Shown here: piece by piece, positions 16,244-23,523 of the stretch
Layout of the letters: each line of letters begins with the position of its first letter
Position numbering within the stretch: position 1 is the stretch's first letter
NCBI GenBank assembly: GCA_031401675.1
Contig: JANNRR010000119.1
Span: 1 to 23,523, forward strand
Reading direction: 5' to 3'
DNA length: 23,523 nt
From: JANNRR01 sp031401675
Lineage (GTDB): Bacteria > Pseudomonadota > Alphaproteobacteria > Rhodobacterales > Rhodobacteraceae
The notes under the pieces: model-generated
What the model was told of the DNA's origin: nothing
Seen by the model: only the letters and a program-made list of their open reading frames with translations
The model's database searches: none
Made by a program: the position numbers and the translations under genes

Positions 16244-17313
16244 GGCGGGGCCAGCAGCGCCCACCCGTCCCGCGCGATCTGGCGTTCTTCGGCGGCGGGC
16301 ACGATGTGGGCCGGGGCGCCGGTCCAGGCCAGCCCGGCCATGATCCGGGCCCGGACCGGGGCGGCATGTTCGCCGATGCCGCCGGTAAAAGCGACGGCGT
16401 CGACGCCACCCATGGCAGCAATCAGCGAGCCGCCGTGCCGGATGGCCCAGTAACAGAAATGATCCACCGCAAAGCGCGCGGTTTCCGAATGGTCGTTCAT
16501 AAGTTGCTGCATGTCGGATATCCCGCCCGACAGGCCTGACAGGCCGCTGTGGCGGTTCAGAAGCGTGTGCGTGGCGTCCAGCCCGATCCGTACCACCAGC
16601 GTCAGCACGGCCTGCGGATCAAGGCTGCCTGGCCGTGTTCCCATCGTCAGCCCGTCCAGCGGTGAATAGCCCATGCTGGTGCAAACCGATTGTCCGTTCA
16701 CAATCGCGCAGGCAGACGCGCCGTTGCCGAGGTGGAAGGCCAGAAGGCGCGCGGGCAAGGGCTGGCCGGTCAGCCGGGGCAGCGCCTCTGTCAGGCTGGC
16801 ATAGCTGATCCCGTGGAAGCCATAGCGGCGCAGGCCCCTGGTGGCGGGGATGTCGGGCAGGGCATAGCGGGTGGCTTCGGGCGGGTTAAGGGCGTGAAAG
16901 GCGGTATCGAAGCTGGCGGTCTGCGGCAGGTCGGGGGCCAATGTCGCCAGCGCCCGGATGGCCGCAAGGTTGTGCGGATTGTGCAGCGGGGCCAGCGCTG
17001 AGCAGGCCGCAATAGTCGCCAGAACTTCGGGCGTGATCCGGCAGGGCGTGGTCAATTCTGTGCCGCCATGCACCACCCGGTGCGCCGCTGCCGTCAGACC
17101 TGAAAGTGCAAAACCGCGCTCTGCGATTGCAACAAGGGCGAGGCCAAGGGCTGCAGCATGGTCGGGGGCCACAACCTCGGCGGCGGTGCCGTCCATCTCC
17201 AGCCGGGCCTTGCGGCCGATTTCGCTGATCTGTCCCGACAGCCGCTGCGACAGCGCCGCGTCAAAGATCGCGAACTTGATCGACGACGATCCGGCGTTGA
17301 TGACGAGAAGCAT
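16240..17313 (-). CDS. ackA: Acetate kinase
   Basis: 357 residues, somewhat shorter than the roughly 400 of the E. coli enzyme but with all core motifs: N-terminal INAGSSSIKF (phosphate 1), VVHGG near residue 90, SALAPLHNPHN, FDTAFH, RRYGFHGISY, CHLGN-like FHLGNGAS, TSMGYSPLDGLTMGTRPGSLDP, and VAFTGGIGEHA near the end. The C-terminal IPAAEERQIARDGW segment corresponds to the usual IPTNEE...IAxD end, so the gene is complete. It interconverts acetyl phosphate plus ADP with acetate plus ATP in the cytoplasm. In this operon the acetyl phosphate would come from Xsc. The ATG directly abuts the TAG of the preceding permease gene, so translation is probably coupled. Confidence 0.93.
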   Translation of the reverse strand: MLLVINAGSSSIKFAIFDAALSQRLSGQISEIGRKARLEMDGTAAEVVAPDHAAALGLALVAIAERGFALSGLTAAAHRVVHGGTELTTPCRITPEVLATIAACSALAPLHNPHNLAAIRALATLAPDLPQTASFDTAFHALNPPEATRYALPDIPATRGLRRYGFHGISYASLTEALPRLTGQPLPARLLAFHLGNGASACAIVNGQSVCTSMGYSPLDGLTMGTRPGSLDPQAVLTLVVRIGLDATHTLLNRHSGLSGLSGGISDMQQLMNDHSETARFAVDHFCYWAIRHGGSLIAAMGGVDAVAFTGGIGEHAAPVRARIMAGLAWTGAPAHIVPAAEERQIARDGWALLAPP

Positions 17314-18060
17314 CTAAAGCACCGATTTCAGCAACCCGACAGCCGCCAGAACGGCCAGAAGGCCGATGGCGAACCGGCGGAAATCCTGCGGGTCGGTTTT
17401 CAGGAAATGCCGCCCGCCAAGCCAGACACCCAGGCCGATGATCGGCAGGGACAGGACGGCGACATACAGCGTATCCCACGACACCATGCCGTGCCACCAC
17501 ATCAGCGGCGCGGAAAACAGATCGAGAATGGCGAAATAGGCGATCAGGGTGCCGCGAAACACCGCCGCCGAAATGCCTTGCGCGGTGAAGTAGGTGGCGA
17601 CCGGTAGCCCGGCCATGCCGACGGCATTGGCGGCACCGGCAAAGGTGCCGATCCCGACATGTGCGACCGCGCCCTGCGGCCGTTTTATCCGCCAGCCCAG
17701 CATCAGTACCACGCACATCAAAAGCACATAGCCGGCAATGATCGCCCGCCCGGTATCCACCCCCACCCGGTTGATGCCCCAAAGCCCCAGCGGCAGGCCG
17801 ATGCAGGCCCCCAGCATCAGCGCCCCGACCCGGCCCCAGTCAACGTCGCGCCAGACTTGCCGCCATTGCTGGAACGTCATCAGAAACTCGCAGAACATCA
17901 CCACCGCCACGAAATGCAGCGGGTTGGTGACCAACGCCGAAGCCGAAACCACCAGTGCCGAAAAGCCGAACCCGGAGTAGCCGCGCACAAAGGCGGCCAC
18001 CAGGAAGGCCGCACCCATGAAGGCGGCGGCTGACGGGGAAAGATCGAAGGGCAGGGTCAC
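17314..18060 (-). CDS. TauE/SafE-family permease, probable sulfite exporter
   Basis: 248 residues with about eight hydrophobic segments and the repeated GFG/AGAAN-type arrangement of the TauE/SafE (DUF81) family: RGYSGFGFSALVVS near residue 27 and GTFAGAANAVGMAGLPV near 137. In taurine and sulfoacetate users, members next to xsc export the sulfite released by Xsc. The start is GTG at 18060-18058, overlapping the phnX TGA (18059-18057) in a GTGA junction that indicates translational coupling. The stop abuts ackA. Substrate is inferred from context; other TauE/SafE proteins move different organic or sulfur anions. Confidence 0.8.
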   Translation of the reverse strand: MTLPFDLSPSAAAFMGAAFLVAAFVRGYSGFGFSALVVSASALVTNPLHFVAVVMFCEFLMTFQQWRQVWRDVDWGRVGALMLGACIGLPLGLWGINRVGVDTGRAIIAGYVLLMCVVLMLGWRIKRPQGAVAHVGIGTFAGAANAVGMAGLPVATYFTAQGISAAVFRGTLIAYFAILDLFSAPLMWWHGMVSWDTLYVAVLSLPIIGLGVWLGGRHFLKTDPQDFRRFAIGLLAVLAAVGLLKSVL

Positions 18061-18860
18061 GGGCGGTCGCCGCGCGCAAGCCTTCCCTCGATCTGGTCGA
18101 TGACCCCGTCGATGTCGGCGACGGTATCAATTACGTAATGCGCGCCCGACAGGGTGAGGTTGGTGTAGGCTGCGGCCTTCATGGCGGCGAAGTCGGCCGG
18201 GGGCAGGGCGTCGGTGGCGGCGGGGGCCAGCCCGAAGGCGTTGCCGGTCAGGGCGACGCCGATGGTCCATGTCCCTGCATTCAGCCCCTCGGCGATGCCG
18301 ACGCCGGTATCATCGACCTTGACCACGGCATGGGCCGGCCAGACGGCCAGATCGCAGAAGGTGCGGTACATCATCAGGGCCGAGGGGCGGCCCTGAGTGA
18401 GGTCCCCGGCGCAGACGAGATTGTCGGGCCGGTAGCCCTGTTCGGCGGCAAGAGGCAGGACGCGTTCCATGATCGAGCGGGTGTAGCCGGTGGTGGAGCC
18501 GATTTTCAGCCCGCGCGCGCGCAGGCGGTTGATGGCGGGCACTGCGCCCTCGATCATCGTGCAGAAATCGGTGACGGCTTCGACATTCATCGGCACGAAC
18601 ACGTCATAGACCCGGTCAATTGCCGCTTCATCCGGCACTCTGCCTTGCGCGGCTTGCCAGGCGGCGGCGATGCGGGGTTGGGCCATCAGCGCCGCGATGT
18701 GGTCACGCTTGGCCATGCCCATCGGGCCGCGCGCCTCGGCGATGGAAATGTCGACCCCGAACTGTTGGTAGGTTTTGACGAATACGCCCATGGGGGCCAG
18801 GCTGCCATGGTCGATCACGGTTCCGGCCCAGTCAAATACTGCCGCTTGCAACATGCCCAT
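18057..18860 (-). CDS. phnX: Phosphonoacetaldehyde hydrolase (phosphonatase)
   Basis: 267 residues, the usual length for PhnX of the HAD superfamily. The nucleophile motif is FDWAGT with D10 and the PhnX-typical alanine at 12. The cap domain carries PMGMAKRDHI with K51 at the place of the Schiff-base lysine that distinguishes phosphonatase from other HAD enzymes. Later motifs include STTGYTR and VKVDDTGVGIAEGLNAG. It should split phosphonoacetaldehyde into acetaldehyde and phosphate in the cytoplasm. I chose the ATG at 18860, one base past the stop of the FAD gene; a second in-frame ATG two codons later is also possible, and an upstream extension of 48 codons is proline-rich and overlaps the FAD gene. 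No phnW transaminase is seen nearby. Confidence 0.9.
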   Translation of the reverse strand: MGMLQAAVFDWAGTVIDHGSLAPMGVFVKTYQQFGVDISIAEARGPMGMAKRDHIAALMAQPRIAAAWQAAQGRVPDEAAIDRVYDVFVPMNVEAVTDFCTMIEGAVPAINRLRARGLKIGSTTGYTRSIMERVLPLAAEQGYRPDNLVCAGDLTQGRPSALMMYRTFCDLAVWPAHAVVKVDDTGVGIAEGLNAGTWTIGVALTGNAFGLAPAATDALPPADFAAMKAAAYTNLTLSGAHYVIDTVADIDGVIDQIEGRLARGDRP

Positions 18861-18861
18861 G

Positions 18862-19989
18862 TCAGGCCTTTCCAAAAAGATCGTCAATGGTTTCCTCGCC
18901 AATGGCAAAGGAGGTGCTGGCCCCGGTGCCGGAGGTGACGATGACCAGCCGTATGGTGGGGTCGATGATTTCGGAAACCACAAGCCGGTCGGGCAGCGAG
19001 GCATAGGTGCCGGACCAGCGTTCGGTGACCTCTGCGCCCGGCAGGTTCAGGACCTGATGCAGTTCCTGCAGGATCAGTGCATCGACTTCGGCGCGGGCGA
19101 AGGGCGAAGGGGACCATTCGTAATGGTGGCTGTCGCCCACGATCAGGCCGCCATCCGCGCCCTGCACCACGATCAGGTGGATGCCTTCTTCAAGGGAGCG
19201 GCGTTGTTCGGTCATTAGCCGGGCTTCGAGGGCGGCGGCTTCGGGGAGTTCGGAATAGCCGAGGTAGCGGACCAGCGACTGATCGGACATGACCGAGCCC
19301 GGCAGGCGGAAGCCGCCCGGTGGCATGACTTTCAGCATGTGCAGGCGGCAGCGGGTGATGCCGAGGGCTTTGATGCGTTCGGGGAACAGGGTCAGCAGGT
19401 CATCGCCGGGGCAGACCACGATCTTGTCGGCATGGATGGTGCCTGCGGTGGTGATGACGCGGCCCGTTTCCACGGCCTTGACCAGTGTGCGGCGCCGGAA
19501 GGTGACGCCCTGCGCCTCGATCCAGGCAGCGAGTTTGGGGATGGCGTGGCGGCTTTCGACGCGGCGGTCATGCGGGCTCCACATCGCGCCCTGGATGGGC
19601 TGGCCGGACAGGATCGCGCTATGGGTGGCCATGGTCTCGGCGGCAGTGAACAGCGGGCAATCGCGGCCCATTTCGGTCTTGGCGAAGGCTTCGAGCACGG
19701 CCATTGCTTCGGGGCGCTGCGCCACGACCAGCAGGCCCTGATGCTCGACCGGGATGCCCGCCTTCGGCGCCACCTCCATCCAGACGTCGCGCGACCGCAT
19801 GGCGCGGCGCCAGCAATCGCCGGACTGTTGGCCGGTGACGGTGACAAAGCCGAAATTGCGGACTGAGGCACCGATGGCTTCGGCCTCGCGGTCGATCACC
19901 GCAACGCGCAGCCCGCGCCGGATGGCGGCAAGGGCATGAGCGAGGCCGAGGATCCCTGCGCCGACAACCGCGAGATCGAAGGTCTGCAT
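18862..19989 (-). CDS. FAD-dependent amine oxidoreductase of the phosphonate-associated DAO family
   Basis: 375 residues of the DAO fold. The N-terminal dinucleotide motif VVGAGILGLAHAL (residues 8-20) is followed by an acidic end of strand 2 (VIDREA). A C-terminal VTSGTGASTSFAIGEE segment would close the FAD site. Overall it resembles the DadA/GlpO-like oxidoreductases found beside phosphonatase genes (the TIGR03364 group), some of which oxidatively deaminate 2-aminoethylphosphonate or its N-methyl form to phosphonoacetaldehyde. Here it sits between xsc and phnX, 3 bp after xsc, so it could feed either: phosphonoacetaldehyde to PhnX, or sulfoacetaldehyde from taurine or N-methyltaurine to Xsc. 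The sequence alone does not settle the substrate. It is a soluble cytoplasmic protein without signal peptide. Confidence 0.8.
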   Translation of the reverse strand: MQTFDLAVVGAGILGLAHALAAIRRGLRVAVIDREAEAIGASVRNFGFVTVTGQQSGDCWRRAMRSRDVWMEVAPKAGIPVEHQGLLVVAQRPEAMAVLEAFAKTEMGRDCPLFTAAETMATHSAILSGQPIQGAMWSPHDRRVESRHAIPKLAAWIEAQGVTFRRRTLVKAVETGRVITTAGTIHADKIVVCPGDDLLTLFPERIKALGITRCRLHMLKVMPPGGFRLPGSVMSDQSLVRYLGYSELPEAAALEARLMTEQRRSLEEGIHLIVVQGADGGLIVGDSHHYEWSPSPFARAEVDALILQELHQVLNLPGAEVTERWSGTYASLPDRLVVSEIIDPTIRLVIVTSGTGASTSFAIGEETIDDLFGKA

Positions 19990-19992
19990 CCG

Positions 19993-21768
19993 CTACCCCG
20001 CCTGTTGCGGGCGCATGTCGGCGCGGGAAATGCCCGCAACCTCGACCGGGGCTTTCATGGCATCGCGGCGGAACGGCTCGCCCAGCTCCTGATTGAGCAC
20101 GACTTCGAGAAAGGTGGTGATGCCGCCCGCCTGATCCTTCAGCGCGGTGGCAAGGGCTTCGGTCAGGCCCTGCATGGTGGTGACCTGAACGCCTTTCAGC
20201 CCGCAAGAGTCTGCGATTTTGGCATAGCTGACCTGAAGATCGAGTTCGGTGCCCACGAAGTTGTCGGCGTACCACAGGGTCGTGTTGCGCTTTTCCGCGC
20301 CCCATTGATAGTTGCGGAAGATCACCATGGTGATGGCGGGCCAGCCGTCGCGGCCGACGGACACCATATCATTCATCGAAATGCCAAACGCGCCGTCACC
20401 GGCAAAGCCGACCACCGGCGTGTCGGGGTTGGCGATTTTTGCGCCGACGATGGACGGGAAGCCGTAGCCGCAGGGGCCAAACAGGCCGGGGGCCAGGTAT
20501 TTGCGGCCTTGTTCAAACGTTGGGTAGGCATTGCCGATGGCGCAGTTGTTGCCGATATCCGACGAGATGATTGCCTGTTTCGGCAGCACCTGCGTGATGG
20601 CGCGCCATGCCATGCGGGGGGACATGTGATCGGGCTGGCGGCTGCGGGCGCGTTGGTTCCACGAAGTGCCGGGGTCATCCTGTTCGTGGTCCATCGAGGT
20701 AAGCTCTTGCGCCCAGGCGGATTTTGTTTGCGCGATCAGCGCTTTGCGTGCGGTGCGACCGTCGTCGCCCGCGGTGGGGGACAGGGCGGCAAGGATGGAT
20801 TGCGCCACCGATTTCGCATCACCGACGATGCCAGTGCTGACCGGTTTGGTCAGGCCGATACGGTCGGGGTTGATATCGACTTGAATGAGTTTGGCGTCTT
20901 TGGGCCAATAGTCGAGACCGTAGCCCGGCAGGGTGGAAAACGGGTTCAGGCGGGTGCCGAGGGCGAGGACGACATCGGCCTTGGCGATCAGCGCCATGGC
21001 GGCCTTGGAGCCGTTGTAGCCAAGCGGGCCGACCGACAGCGGATGGCTGCCGGGGAAGGCGTCGTTGTGCTGGTAGTTGCAGCAGACCGGAGCATCCAGA
21101 CGTTCCGCCAGCGCGGCAGAGGCAGGGATTGCGCCCGAAAGCACCACGCCCGCGCCGTTCAGGATCACCGGGAATTTGGCGGTGGACAGCAGTTTGGCAG
21201 CGGCGGCGATGGCATCCGTGCCGCCGATGGGGCGTTCGAAATCGACGATGGCAGGCAGGGCGATATCGATCACCTGGGTCCAGTAATCGCGGGGCACGTT
21301 GATCTGGCAGGGGGCGGACAGGCGTCGGGCCTTGGTGATCACGCGGTTCAGCACCTCGGCGATGCGGGACGGGTCGCGCACCTCTTCCTGATAGGCGACC
21401 ATGTCCTTGAAGGTGGCCATCTGTTCCACCTCCTGAAAGCCACCCATGCCGATGGTCTTGTTGGCGGCCTGCGGGGTGACCAGCAGCATCGGCGTGTGGT
21501 TCCAGTAGGCGGTTTTCACGCAGGTGACAAAATTGGTGATGCCGGGGCCGTTTTGCGCGATGATCATCGCCATTTTGCCGGAACTGCGGGTGTAGCCGTC
21601 GGCCATGTAGCCGCCGTTGCATTCATGCGCCACATCCCAGAACTTGATGCCCGCCTTGGGGAAGATATCGGAAATCGGCATGAAGGCCGACCCGATGATG
21701 CCAAAGGCATGTTCGATGCCGTGCATTTGCAGCACTTTTACAAAGGCTTCTTCGGTGGTCATTTTCAT
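19993..21768 (-). CDS. xsc: Sulfoacetaldehyde acetyltransferase
   Basis: 591 residues, a thiamine-diphosphate enzyme of the Xsc type. The catalytic glutamate is E49 in WDVAHECNGGYMADGY, followed by AQNGPGITNFVT and ANKTIGMGGFQEVEQM, which are typical of Xsc rather than acetolactate synthase. The cofactor motif GDGAFGISMND...FRNYQWGAEK lies near residue 460-500. It converts sulfoacetaldehyde and phosphate into acetyl phosphate and sulfite. I chose the ATG at 21768 because GGAG is eight bases upstream; MTTEEAF at 21762 is an alternative. It is first in a five-gene operon with gaps of 3, 1, -4 and 0 bp. The 86 bp upstream, to dinB, show no clear promoter, so weak read-through from dinB is possible. 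Confidence 0.93.
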   Translation of the reverse strand: MKMTTEEAFVKVLQMHGIEHAFGIIGSAFMPISDIFPKAGIKFWDVAHECNGGYMADGYTRSSGKMAMIIAQNGPGITNFVTCVKTAYWNHTPMLLVTPQAANKTIGMGGFQEVEQMATFKDMVAYQEEVRDPSRIAEVLNRVITKARRLSAPCQINVPRDYWTQVIDIALPAIVDFERPIGGTDAIAAAAKLLSTAKFPVILNGAGVVLSGAIPASAALAERLDAPVCCNYQHNDAFPGSHPLSVGPLGYNGSKAAMALIAKADVVLALGTRLNPFSTLPGYGLDYWPKDAKLIQVDINPDRIGLTKPVSTGIVGDAKSVAQSILAALSPTAGDDGRTARKALIAQTKSAWAQELTSMDHEQDDPGTSWNQRARSRQPDHMSPRMAWRAITQVLPKQAIISSDIGNNCAIGNAYPTFEQGRKYLAPGLFGPCGYGFPSIVGAKIANPDTPVVGFAGDGAFGISMNDMVSVGRDGWPAITMVIFRNYQWGAEKRNTTLWYADNFVGTELDLQVSYAKIADSCGLKGVQVTTMQGLTEALATALKDQAGGITTFLEVVLNQELGEPFRRDAMKAPVEVAGISRADMRPQQAG

Positions 21769-21854
21769 GGCGGCGACTCCGGGTTGCGCCGCAGACTAGG
21801 GCGAAAGCCATGCCGTCGATAGGGCCAAACGCGGCAAGGGGCTAGCGCCAGTTG

Positions 21855-23111
21855 CTACCGCAGGGCCCGGCCCTTGACGATCGCCTCGGCTCCGAACTTC
21901 GCGCGGATCTGGTCGGTGGCCCGCTCGGCCAGGGCGCGCTTTGCTGCCCCGGGGTCCAACAAGTCGGCGGTCAGGTCGGCACCGGCGGCGGGAGCCAGGT
22001 CCGAAATGCCGACTCCGATCAGCCGGTACGGGCCTTGGGGGCCGGTCTGGTCGAACAGGTCGCGGGCAACGTGATAGATGCGGTCGGCGATCTGGGTCGG
22101 GTCGGGCAGGGTGTGGCGGCGGCTGATCAGGCTGAAGTTCGAGCGCTTCAGCTTCAGCGTCACCGTGCGCCCGGCCAGATCGCGGGCCTTGGCCCGGTCG
22201 GCAACCTGTTCGGCCAGCCGCCAGATGTGGCCATCCAGAAGGTCGGGGTCGGCGGTATCCTCGTTGAAGGTGGTTTCCTTGGAGATCGACTTAACCGGCT
22301 CGTCCGCCGAAACCCGGCGGAAGTCCTGACCGCGGGCAAGGTGATAGAGCCGGTCGCCCATGTGGCCGAACCTGCGGGACAGTTCGGCGCGGTCCCAGCG
22401 CAAGAGGTCGTCGAAGGTGCGGATGCCGTGGGATTCCAGCGCGGTCTGGGTGGCGGCGCCGACGCCCCAGATCAGGCGGACGGGTTTGTTGTGCAGGAAC
22501 GCGGCGGTTTCCTGCACGCCGATGATGGCGAAGCCGCGGGGCTTGTCCTGGTCGGAGGCGATCTTGGCCAGGAACTTGTTGTGCGACAGGCCGATGGAGC
22601 CGGTGAGGCCAAGCTGGACCTCCATCTGCCGGACCAGCCGGGCGAGGAGGACGGCCGGGGGGGCGCCGTGCAGGCGTTCGGTGCCGGTCAGATCGAGGAA
22701 GGCCTCGTCGAGCGAGAGCGGTTCGATGGCCGGGGTCAGGGCTTCCATCAGCGCCCGGATTTCGCGGGAGGCGGCGACGTAGGCGTCGATCCGGGGTTTG
22801 ATCACCACGGCTTCGGGGCAGAGCTTCAGCGCCTGAAACATCGGCATCGCGGATTTGACGCCCCGGATGCGGGCGATGTAGCAGGCGGTGGAAACGACGC
22901 CGCGGGTGCCGCCGCCGATGATGACGGGCAGGTCGCGCAGGGCGGGGTTGTCGCGTTTCTCGACCGATGCGTAGAAGGCGTCGCAGTCCATGTGGGCGAT
23001 CTGCAGGGAATGGAGTTCGGGGTGGGTGAGGATGCGCGGGCCCCGGCAATCGGGGCAGCGGGTCGGGCCGGCGGGGAACTGGGCGAGGCAGTCGCGGCAG
23101 AGGGCGGGCAT
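21855..23111 (-). CDS. dinB: DNA polymerase IV with an N-terminal zinc-ribbon-like extension
   Basis: 418 residues of a Y-family polymerase for error-prone lesion bypass. The palm motifs are clear: HMDCDAFYASVE (D42) and SLDEAFLD (D135, E136), then the helix-hairpin-helix region LIWGVGAATQTALESHGI and a little-finger domain. Upstream of the usual start there is CRDC...CPDC (C5, C8, C19, C22), a possible zinc-binding ribbon that I recall from other alphaproteobacterial DinB proteins. I see no canonical QL-x-LF beta-clamp motif at the C-terminus. The bases before the ATG at 23111 are C-rich without a ribosome binding site, so the true start may differ, but the ATG keeps all four cysteines. It is not functionally tied to the sulfonate genes. 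Confidence 0.92.
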   Translation of the reverse strand: MPALCRDCLAQFPAGPTRCPDCRGPRILTHPELHSLQIAHMDCDAFYASVEKRDNPALRDLPVIIGGGTRGVVSTACYIARIRGVKSAMPMFQALKLCPEAVVIKPRIDAYVAASREIRALMEALTPAIEPLSLDEAFLDLTGTERLHGAPPAVLLARLVRQMEVQLGLTGSIGLSHNKFLAKIASDQDKPRGFAIIGVQETAAFLHNKPVRLIWGVGAATQTALESHGIRTFDDLLRWDRAELSRRFGHMGDRLYHLARGQDFRRVSADEPVKSISKETTFNEDTADPDLLDGHIWRLAEQVADRAKARDLAGRTVTLKLKRSNFSLISRRHTLPDPTQIADRIYHVARDLFDQTGPQGPYRLIGVGISDLAPAAGADLTADLLDPGAAKRALAERATDQIRAKFGAEAIVKGRALR

Positions 23112-23171
23112 GATGGGGGGAGGGTAGCATGGGTTGAGGGGGTGTGAAATGGGGGGGGTTGCACGCGTGAA

Positions 23172-23200
23172 ATGTTATCTATCTATTTCATTATATTCAA
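23172..23200 (-). promoter_or_regulatory. Possible dinB promoter
   Basis: Read on the minus strand: TTGAAT at 23200-23195, a 17-bp spacer, and TAACAT at 23177-23172. Each hexamer matches four of six consensus positions. A perfect TATAAT at 23195-23190 overlaps but lacks a good -35. The region is generally AT-rich, so chance matches are likely. Confidence 0.3.
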
Positions 23201-23212
23201 TAATATTGTACT

Positions 23213-23455
23213 TCATTTGCTGACCAACAGCTTCAAGCCAACCCCCAGCTTTTCTTTCACTCGGTCGGAGCCGTACTCCAAACGAAGAGGGAGATCGAAC
23301 GCTTCAAGAGACCTAAAAATTGAACTTACCGAAAAAGTCAACCTTACTGCTTCCCCATTCGATAAATCTTCATGCCTGGCGCGAAGGCTTATCCCCTTTG
23401 CTCCGGCTCCCCCACATCTTGTGCCGTGAAGGCTTGCGGCCGTGCCGCGTTCGCT
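23213..23455 (-). pseudogene. Possible remnant of the 3' end of an unidentified gene
   Basis: A minus-strand frame is open for 81 codons up to a TGA at 23215-23213, after a TAG at 23458-23456, and contains no ATG. Its last 50 or so residues read like real protein, with alternating hydrophobic and charged positions (for example LTFSVSSIFRSLEAFDLPL and KEKLGVGLKLLVSK). The codons are AT-rich, unlike neighbouring genes. It could be the tail of a horizontally acquired gene whose 5' part is lost. I do not recognise a family, and a chance open frame is not excluded. Confidence 0.25.
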
Positions 23456-23462
23456 CTATGTT
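23434..23462 (+). promoter_or_regulatory. Possible promoter for a leaderless transcript of the right-edge gene
   Basis: TTGCGG at 23434-23439, a 17-bp spacer, and TATGTT at 23457-23462. The ATG of the next gene starts six bases after the -10-like hexamer, about where transcription would begin, which fits a leaderless mRNA. There is no ribosome binding site before that ATG, which is consistent. Confidence 0.35.
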
Positions 23463-23468
23463 CCCCCC

Positions 23469-23523
23469 ATGCCGTCCCGCTGGAAAACGGACCGTCCGAT
23501 GTCGCGCCAGGACTTCGAGGCGC
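23469..23523 (+). CDS. Start of an unidentified gene, cut by the right edge
   Basis: An open frame from the ATG at 23469 gives 18 residues beginning MPSRWKTDRPMSRQDFEA before the window ends. GC content and codon use return to the genome norm here. A second in-frame ATG lies at 23499. No ribosome binding site is seen before either, but a -10-like TATGTT sits six bases before the first. The family cannot be named from this fragment. Confidence 0.45.
   Translation, partial: MPSRWKTDRPMSRQDFEA

Larger units (their letters stand above)
23112..23468. other. AT-rich island between dinB and the right-edge gene
   Basis: No intact gene is seen in these 357 bp. The first 55 bases are strongly G-rich on the plus strand; from about 23170 to 23395 the composition is far more AT-rich than anywhere else in the window. 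It contains a possible dinB promoter, a promoterless open stretch on the minus strand that looks like a protein fragment (23213-23455), and a possible leaderless promoter at the right. An 85-codon plus-strand open frame is judged non-coding. The composition suggests foreign origin or a degraded gene. Confidence 0.6.

Noticed and set aside
16230..16270. Bidirectional terminator between RTX-E and ackA
   Set aside because: The stop codons overlap and I see no stem-loop with a T-tract in the flanking bases.
19993..21768. Acetolactate synthase large subunit
   Set aside because: The fold is shared, but the WDVAHECNGGYMADGY and ANKTIGMGGFQEVEQM segments and the TauE/AckA neighbours are typical of Xsc.
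19936..21822. A 628-codon open frame on the plus strand opposite xsc
   Set aside because: Its product is glycine/alanine/arginine-rich with no family features, while the opposite strand encodes full-length Xsc.
23172..23429. An 85-codon plus-strand open frame in the AT-rich island
   Set aside because: It has no ribosome binding site and crosses from AT-rich to GC-rich DNA; the sequence from the S/T/K-rich middle on looks non-coding. The opposite strand frame looks more protein-like.

Overview
The window looks like a chromosomal segment of a high-GC alphaproteobacterium, most likely Rhodobacteraceae. This rests on the strong GC bias, the protein family versions, and the pairing of a cytoplasmic DmsABC-like sulfite dehydrogenase with Xsc-type sulfonate catabolism. 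There is no rRNA, tRNA, CRISPR array or recognisable insertion sequence.

Layout. (1) Positions 1-4687, minus strand: the first codons of an unidentified gene, then soeA-soeB-soeC, read right to left. These encode a three-subunit molybdenum/iron-sulfur enzyme with a membrane anchor and no Tat signal, best explained as quinone-linked sulfite dehydrogenase. Two perfect tandem hairpins lie between soeA and soeB. (2) Positions 4924-16243, plus strand: five tandem paralogous genes (here RTX-A to RTX-E) for predicted secreted calcium-binding proteins. Each has exactly seven copies of a 50-60 residue repeat (predicted seven-bladed beta-propeller), two blocks of RTX glycine-rich nonapeptides, and a C-terminal type I secretion module ending in a conserved LTAAD-x-hydrophobic-F sequence. 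RTX-D is frameshifted just before that module. A shared upstream motif lies about 50 bp before four of the five start codons. (3) Positions 16240-21768, minus strand: a tightly packed five-gene operon, xsc - FAD amine oxidase - phnX - tauE/safE-like exporter - ackA. (4) Positions 21855-23111, minus strand: dinB (DNA polymerase IV). (5) Positions 23112-23523: an AT-rich island with a probable gene remnant, then the start of a plus-strand gene cut by the window edge.

How the genes may work together. Xsc converts sulfoacetaldehyde and phosphate to acetyl phosphate and sulfite. AckA can take ATP from the acetyl phosphate. The TauE/SafE-like permease can export sulfite, and SoeABC can oxidise it to sulfate and pass electrons to quinone. 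PhnX in the same operon cleaves phosphonoacetaldehyde, and the FAD enzyme resembles those that deaminate 2-aminoethylphosphonate-type substrates. The operon therefore appears to handle both C2 sulfonates and C2 phosphonates. The five-gene RTX array lies between the sulfite-producing operon and the sulfite-oxidising genes and looks like an independently expanded block. No type I transporter genes, substrate importers or regulators are visible in the window.
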